DNA of 64,000 nt from Actinosynnema sp040640215 (GTDB lineage Bacteria > Actinomycetota > Actinomycetes > Mycobacteriales > Pseudonocardiaceae). Below the pieces are notes generated by a model. That model was not told the origin of the DNA. It saw only the letters and a list, made by a program, of their open reading frames with translations, and ran no database searches. A program made the translations under genes and the position numbers. The DNA is taken from NCBI RefSeq assembly GCF_040640215.1, contig NZ_JBFABG010000006.1:124001-188000 (forward strand). The letters are read 5' to 3'. This document shows positions 59,712-64,000 of this stretch, in pieces. Within the stretch, counting starts at the first letter, position 1. The number at the start of each line of letters is the position of its first letter.

Positions 59712-60704
59712 GTGGATGATCACCGGGCGGGGCCGCCGCGGCCCGAGGACGCGACAACCGCCGCCGAGTTCGTCGCCGCGATGAAACGACTGCGGCTGTG
59801 GTCCGGGTCGACCTACCGGCAGTTGGAGGGCAGGGCGCAGGCGGCGGGTGACGTGCTGCCGTCGAGCACCACCGCGACCATGCTGGGGCGCGCGACGCTG
59901 CCGCGCGAACAGCTCGTCGCCGCGTACGCGCGGGCGTGCGGGTTGGCCGACGCGGAGGCCGAGCGCTGGGTGCGGGCGCGGCGGCGGCTGGCCATGGAAC
60001 CCGCCGCCCACCCCGTCGCGGAGCCCGTCGCGGAGCCCGTCGCGGAGCCCGTCGCGGAGCCCGCAGAGGAACCCGTCGTGGAGCGCGTGGCCGGATCGGA
60101 CGTCGAGGTGGTCGCGGAGTCGCGGTGGCGGCGCGGGCGGTGGCCGCTGGTGGCCGCCGTCGCGGTGCTCGTGGCGGTGGCGGCGATGATCACGGCGTTC
60201 GTCGTCCGGCCGGGCGCGTTGGAGGACCCGCCCGCGAACGGCTGGTACCTGCTGCGCCCGGCGCACGTGGAGGACCGGGGTTTCTGCGTCGGCGAGGGGC
60301 GGGAGCGCAACAAGCGCACGGACCGCCCGCTGGCCGTGCAGCGGCCGTGCGAGGGGGTGGTGCCCGACACCTACCTGGAAGCGGTGTCCGAGGGCGTCTA
60401 CCTGATCAAGTGGCAGCACCCGGAGGAAGGCTGGGGCTGCCTGTCCGTGGACGGCGCGTACCTGGACGACGAGGCGCTGCTCGCGCCGGACCGCTGCACC
60501 GGGGCCGCGCACCAGCGGTTCCTGCTCGAAGCGGTGTCCGCACCCCGGCCGCGCGGGTTCGTGCTGCGGCCGGTGCACAGCGGCAAGTGCGTGGGCGTGC
60601 TCGGCGGGCCGGCGGACGTGGCGCACGGCGCGGAGCTGGCGCAGGCGTCGTGCACCGGGAAGGCCGACCAGGAGTTCCTGATCGAGCACGTCGACCGGAT
60701 GTGA
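59712..60704 (+). CDS. XRE-like HTH, membrane segment and ricin-type lectin domain
   Basis: 330 residues from GTG 59712. The N-terminus (FVAAMKRLRLWSGSTYRQLEGRAQAAG...LVAAYARACGL) is a cytoplasmic HTH-like domain of actinomycetes. A VAEP repeat (residues about 101-120, encoded by four 12-bp repeats) leads to one TM helix (PLVAAVAVLVAVAAMITAFVV, about 145-170). The outer part is a ricin-like beta-trefoil (WYLLRPAHVEDRGFCVG, GFVLRPVHSGKCVGVL, DQEFLIEHV) with paired Cys. It looks like a one-protein receptor: carbohydrate sensing outside, DNA or protein binding inside. Divergent from the SARP gene. Confidence 0.85.
   Translation: MDDHRAGPPRPEDATTAAEFVAAMKRLRLWSGSTYRQLEGRAQAAGDVLPSSTTATMLGRATLPREQLVAAYARACGLADAEAERWVRARRRLAMEPAAHPVAEPVAEPVAEPVAEPAEEPVVERVAGSDVEVVAESRWRRGRWPLVAAVAVLVAVAAMITAFVVRPGALEDPPANGWYLLRPAHVEDRGFCVGEGRERNKRTDRPLAVQRPCEGVVPDTYLEAVSEGVYLIKWQHPEEGWGCLSVDGAYLDDEALLAPDRCTGAAHQRFLLEAVSAPRPRGFVLRPVHSGKCVGVLGGPADVAHGAELAQASCTGKADQEFLIEHVDRM
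60015..60062 (+). repeat. Four perfect 12-bp tandem repeats encoding VAEP
   Basis: GTCGCGGAGCCC repeated at 60015, 60027, 60039 and 60051. In-frame repeats lengthen the juxtamembrane linker. Confidence 0.95.
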
Positions 60705-60735
60705 CCACCGCGCCCGACCACCGCGCCCGACCACC
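60703..60735. repeat. 13-bp tandem repeats starting in a stop codon
   Basis: GACCACCGCGCCC at 60703-60715 and 60716-60728, with a partial third copy. The first begins with the GA of the TGA stop of the ricin-domain gene. Confidence 0.9.
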
Positions 60736-61017
60736 GGGCTCGATCATGGGGCGACGGCCCGTGCGGGTGTGCGGATTCGATTCGGAAACCACCCGACGGG
60801 CCATTCCGACATAATTTGTCGAGACCAATTTCCGGCGGTGCGGACCGGGCGGGAATGGTGGTGCGGCACCGGTCGCGGCCCGGTGGGAACGTTCGGCGCG
60901 CCCGTCGGGGAATGCCGGTAATCGTTCTCGGAATTCCCCGTGACCCGGCCGGAGAGGTAGGCTGCCGGGCGGTAGTTGTTCCCCGAACGCACCCTGCGCG
61001 TTACCGAAGGGGCCGTC
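60736..61017. other. Intergenic region, nothing recognised
   Basis: Contains AT-richer stretches (ACATAATTTGTCGAGACCAA near 60810) that may form the promoter of the XRE gene. No gene seen. Confidence 0.5.
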
Positions 61018-61926
61018 ATGACCACCACGATGCCCGCTGACTTCAGCGGCGCGCTGCGGGCCGCGATCCAGCGCAGCGGGTTGAGCCTCAACGAGATCAG
61101 CCGGCGGCTGCGCGAGCGGTCGACCCCGGTCAGCATCAGCGCGTTGAGCTACTGGCAGAACGGCGAGAACCGACCGGAGCGGGCCAGTTCGCTGGCCGCC
61201 GTGAGCGCCCTGGAGACGATCCTGGGCCAGCCGCCGGAAACGCTGACCGCCCTGCTCGGCCCGCGCAGACCGCGCGGCCGGTGGACCCACCGCCCCGGCC
61301 CGACCATCGCGTTCGACCAGGTGTGGGACCGCCCCGAGTCGGTGGCCCGCGCCCTGGCCAAGGTGGACGCCACGCCGGAGGAGCTGGACACGCCGCACCG
61401 GCTCTCCCAGCACGTGTCCTACCGGGTCGACGGGCACGGGCACGAGGAGTCGATGCGGGTGCGCCGGCTGATCCGCGCCGACCACGACGGCACGACCCGG
61501 TTCCTCTTCGTCACCCGCTGCTCCAGCCTCAACCAGCCGCCCGGGGTGACCTTCACCGAGGGGTGCCGGCCGACCCGCTTCCGCGCCGACGTGCCGTCCT
61601 CGACGTGCGCGTTCGAGTTCGCGCTCGACCGGCCGCTGGACGCGGGCGAGCTGGCCGCCGTGGAGTTCGGCGTGCGGTTCCCGCCGGGCCAGACCGACCG
61701 GCACGCGCAGTTGGCGATCTACCGGCCGGCGCGGGACCTGGTGCTCCAGATCGCGTTCGACCCCGACCACCTGCCGCGCCACTGCAACGGCTTCTTCCGG
61801 CCCCGCAACGCGATGCCGGTGGAGAAGCGGGGCGAGGTGGCGTTCGACCGGGCCGCCGGCACGTTCCAGTTCATCACGCTCGACCCGGTGCCGGGTCAGT
61901 ACGGCATCCAGTGGAGCTGGGACTAG
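61018..61926 (+). CDS. XRE-family regulator with a beta-rich C-terminal domain
   Basis: 302 residues. N-terminal HTH: FSGALRAAIQRSGLSLNEISRRLRERSTPVSISALSYWQNGENRPERASSLAAVSALETIL. The remaining 200 residues are predicted beta-rich (VSYRVDGHGHEESMRVRRLI, HAQLAIYRPARDLVLQIAFD, FQFITLDPVPGQYGIQWSWD) with no membrane segment. The same organisation is common in actinomycetes; the effector domain may sense a ligand. ATG 61018 follows GAAGGGG. Function unknown. Confidence 0.85.
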   Translation: MTTTMPADFSGALRAAIQRSGLSLNEISRRLRERSTPVSISALSYWQNGENRPERASSLAAVSALETILGQPPETLTALLGPRRPRGRWTHRPGPTIAFDQVWDRPESVARALAKVDATPEELDTPHRLSQHVSYRVDGHGHEESMRVRRLIRADHDGTTRFLFVTRCSSLNQPPGVTFTEGCRPTRFRADVPSSTCAFEFALDRPLDAGELAAVEFGVRFPPGQTDRHAQLAIYRPARDLVLQIAFDPDHLPRHCNGFFRPRNAMPVEKRGEVAFDRAAGTFQFITLDPVPGQYGIQWSWD

Positions 61927-62269
61927 CCACCGCCGTGCCCGTCCGGCGCGACCGCCGCCGGGGGCCGGACGTGGGGTCCACCACCGGCCCGGCGACCAGG
62001 AGCGTCAGCCGGGCCGTGGTGGAGAATGCGGGGAGCGACGCGCGACCGGACGCGGGCGGCGCGGAGCGGCGCGGCTCCGAGCGCGAAGGCGTTGCGGCGC
62101 AACGCCTTCGCGGAGGACTCGCGGGGCCGTGACCACCGGGAGGCCCGCCGGGAGCCCGATCGGGGCGGTGCCGGTGCGATCGTCATCTGGCGGCCCTCCC
62201 CGGTCGGCTCGAACTGTAGGCGGCTCCCGTCCGGCCCGGGAACGCCGTGCTCTGAAGAAACTCCGGACG
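61927..62269. other. Intergenic region with strong hairpin
   Basis: No gene. A 13-bp stem GCGAAGGCGTTGC/GCAACGCCTTCGC with a GGC loop lies at 62083-62111, likely ending plus-strand transcription of the XRE gene. Confidence 0.6.
62083..62111 (+). terminator. Hairpin after the XRE gene
   Basis: 13-bp perfect stem with a 3-base loop, about 160 bases after the stop at 61926. Confidence 0.6.
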
Positions 62270-62336
62270 CCCCCGCGAGCCTCGCGGGGGGCTCGGCGAG
62301 GCCGCCCGCCGTGGCGGGTCGACCTCGCCGCTCCCG
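62270..62336 (-). terminator. Two hairpins downstream of the chitinase
   Basis: CCCCCGCGA/TCGCGGGGG (62270-62290, 3-base loop) and a bulged GGCGAGG/CCTCGCC hairpin further toward the gene (about 62296-62336). They follow the minus-strand stop at 62360. Confidence 0.7.
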
Positions 62337-62359
62337 TCGACCGGTCGCGCGGACCGGTG

Positions 62360-63928
62360 CTAGCGGGGCAGGTACGCCCGGTGGGACCGGGAGAACTCGT
62401 ACCCGTTGTACTTGTCCCAGTTGATCGACCACGTCATCAGGCCGCGCAGCTCGGGGTAGGTCGCCTTCGGCTTGTAGGGCCCGCAGTTCGTGCCCTTCAT
62501 CAGGCAGTCCAGCGCCTTGTGCGTGTCGCCGACGGAGGTGAAGCCGTTGCCCGCGTTGACACTCGCCGGCAGGCCGATCGCCACCTGGTCCTGGCGCAGG
62601 CCCGGGAAGAACTTCGTGGTGTCGCCCTTCACCGGGAACCCGGCCAGCACCATGTCCGCCATGGCCACGTGGAAGTCGCTGCCGCCCATGAAGTGGTACT
62701 GGTTGTCCAGCCCCATGATCGGGCCGGAGTTGTAGTGCTGGACGTGCAGCAGGGTCAGGTCGTCGCGCATGGCGTGGATGACCGGCAGGTACGCGCCGGC
62801 GCGCGGGTCCTGGCCGGAACCGCCGCCGTAGAACTGGTAGCCGAGCTGGACGAAGAACGTCTCCGGGGCCATGGTGAGCACGAACTTGGACCCGTAGCGG
62901 GCCTTGAGCGACTTCAGCGCGGAGATCAGGTTGACGATCACCGGCGAGCTGGGGGTGCGGAAGTCGGTGTCGTTCGCGCTCAGCGACAGCGAGTGGCCCT
63001 CGAAGTCGACGTCGAGACCGTCCAGGCCGTAGCGGTCGATGATCGCGCCGACGCTGCGCACGAACGCGTCGCGCGCGGCCGTGGTGGTGAGCTGGACCTG
63101 GCCGTTCTGGCCGCCGATCGAGATCAGCACCTTCTTGCCCTGGGCCTGCTTCTCCCGGATGCCGGCGATGAACTCGGCCTCGGGCTCGACGTTCGGGCAC
63201 TCCGCGACCGGGCACTGCTGGAAGCGCAGGTCCCCGGAGGTGACCGAGGTGGGCTCGGCGAAGGACAGGTTGATGATGTCCCAGTCCGGCGAGACGTCCT
63301 TCATCCGGGTGTAGCCCGACCCGTTGGCGAAGCTCGCGTGCAGGTAGCCGACCAGCACCCGCTTGGGCAGGCCGACCGGCGGGGTGGACGTCGTGGTCGT
63401 GGTGGGTGTCGTCGTGGTCGTGGTCGTGGTCGGGGTGGTCGTCGTGGTGCTGGTGCTCGTGCTCGTGGTGGGGCCGGTCGTCTTCGTGGTGGTGCTCGTG
63501 GTCGTCGACGTCGTGGTGGTGACCGTGGGCGCTCCGGTGCAGGGCACGCCGTTGAGCTTGCAGTTCACCGGCACGGCCGTGCCCGAGGCGTTGAAGCCGA
63601 AGGTGACCGCCGCACCGGGCGCGATGCTGCCGTTGTAGTTCCGGTTGGTGAACGTGTAGTGCCCACCGGCGTTGGTCTGCAACGCGTCCCAGTAAGCGCC
63701 GACGGTCGTGCCGGACGGGAGGTCGAACTCCACCTTCCACGAGCCGATCGCGGTGCTGGTCTCGTTCTTGATGGAGAACTGCCCGGTGTAGCCGGAATCC
63801 CAGGACTGGGTCTTGGTGAACGTGGCGGTGGCCGAGGCGGCGTACGCGGGGGCGAGCCCCACCGCGACGGCACCGGCCACCAGGGCCGCCACCGCCGACA
63901 CCCTGGCGAACAGGACTCTGCGCGACAT
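62360..63928 (-). CDS. Secreted GH18 chitinase with CBM2 chitin/cellulose-binding domain
   Basis: 522 residues. Signal peptide ends near residue 30 (APAYAAS). A family 2 carbohydrate-binding module (SGYTGQFSIKN...WKVEFDLPSG, TFTNRNYNGSIAPGAAVTFGF) is joined by a Thr/Ser-Pro linker (about 135-185) to a GH18 TIM barrel, with SIGG in strand 3 and the catalytic DGLDVDFE with Glu310, plus the late LMTWSINWDKYNG. Hydrolyses chitin to chitooligosaccharides using substrate-assisted catalysis. ATG 63928 follows CTAGGAGGC. A DasR-like operator and a TTGACA -35 box lie upstream, so it is probably induced by chitin breakdown products. Confidence 0.95.
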   Translation of the reverse strand: MSRRVLFARVSAVAALVAGAVAVGLAPAYAASATATFTKTQSWDSGYTGQFSIKNETSTAIGSWKVEFDLPSGTTVGAYWDALQTNAGGHYTFTNRNYNGSIAPGAAVTFGFNASGTAVPVNCKLNGVPCTGAPTVTTTTSTTTSTTTKTTGPTTSTSTSTTTTTPTTTTTTTTPTTTTTSTPPVGLPKRVLVGYLHASFANGSGYTRMKDVSPDWDIINLSFAEPTSVTSGDLRFQQCPVAECPNVEPEAEFIAGIREKQAQGKKVLISIGGQNGQVQLTTTAARDAFVRSVGAIIDRYGLDGLDVDFEGHSLSLSANDTDFRTPSSPVIVNLISALKSLKARYGSKFVLTMAPETFFVQLGYQFYGGGSGQDPRAGAYLPVIHAMRDDLTLLHVQHYNSGPIMGLDNQYHFMGGSDFHVAMADMVLAGFPVKGDTTKFFPGLRQDQVAIGLPASVNAGNGFTSVGDTHKALDCLMKGTNCGPYKPKATYPELRGLMTWSINWDKYNGYEFSRSHRAYLPR

Positions 63929-63972
63929 CGTCGTATGCCTCCTAGCGGTGGCGGCCTCCAGGTGGACAAAAT

Positions 63973-63984
63973 TGGACTAGACCA
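63973..63984 (-). promoter_or_regulatory. DasR-like operator (dre) before the chitinase
   Basis: On the minus strand TGGTCTAGTCCA, differing by one base from the core TGGTCTAGACCA recognised by the GntR-type repressor DasR in streptomycetes. It lies 44 bases before the ATG, overlapping the promoter. Confidence 0.65.
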
Positions 63985-63993
63985 CAGTCGAGG

Positions 63994-63999
63994 TGTCAA
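63994..63999 (-). promoter_or_regulatory. -35 box of the chitinase promoter
   Basis: A perfect TTGACA on the minus strand at the window edge, just upstream of the DasR-like site. The -10 box is not clear, so the transcription start cannot be fixed. Confidence 0.4.
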
Positions 64000-64000
64000 G

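Noticed and set aside
60000..60070. Possible CRISPR or iteron array from the 12-bp repeats
   Set aside because: Repeats are in frame, contiguous without spacers and encode VAEP, so they are coding repeats.

Overview
The window is high-GC DNA from an actinomycete. Third codon positions are almost always G or C, GTG starts are frequent, and the gene families (SARP/BTAD and GAF-ANTAR regulators, mycothiol-dependent MDMPI enzyme, DUF5994, RGCVC peptide, Rpf-like transglycosylase, Imm1) are typical of Pseudonocardiales such as Saccharothrix, Actinosynnema or Lentzea. The genus is an inference; no rRNA or other species marker is present.

Layout. 0-9 kb: a lipoprotein, a GAF-ANTAR gene followed by a frameshifted and truncated GAF gene, a fatty acyl desaturase, a cluster of three microproteins, DUF5994, an MDMPI enzyme, tRNA-Arg(ACG) and a beta-helix protein. 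9-20 kb: two DHA2-type drug exporters with MarR/TetR regulators and clear dyad operators, plus a cytochrome P450. Between them lies a decayed stretch (13.5-16.8 kb) with a broken integrase, fragments of an F420-type oxidoreductase and a TetR regulator, a live membrane protein/winged-helix pair, and an orphan Imm1 immunity protein. 20-25.5 kb: glycogen-binding-like protein, proline iminopeptidase, two secreted proteins, a TPR protein and an intradiol dioxygenase lipoprotein.

25.4-39.4 kb is the most striking part: a minus-strand operon headed by a 4118-residue secreted protein with a GEVED-like region, 29 DUF11 repeats and a C-terminal IASTG wall-sorting-like signal. It overlaps by 4 bases a small DUF11-plus-membrane-anchor gene, which is followed 12 bases later by a VanZ-RDD membrane protein. 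This looks like a giant surface-filament system with its own membrane partners.

39.8-48.6 kb: an Rpf-like LysM protein, an MMPL exporter with divergent MarR, a pair of secreted low-complexity proteins (Val/Pro-rich and Gly/Ser-rich repeats), and a cluster of response regulator, RsbW-like kinase, STAS protein and XRE regulator. 48.7-64 kb: an unusual tRNA-Arg(UCG), a class A beta-lactamase-like lipoprotein, an internally deleted GNAT, a 706-residue unknown protein, a glycosyltransferase with a probable leaderless start, a subtilisin with P domain and divergent regulator, a YciO/Sua5 family protein, a SARP with a downstream 37-residue ORF, a HTH-TM-ricin receptor-like protein, another XRE regulator, and a GH18 chitinase with a DasR-like operator.

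Themes are export and the cell surface (four efflux or membrane transport systems and more than ten secreted proteins), dense local regulation, and repeated short tandem duplications of 12-17 bp at or near genes.
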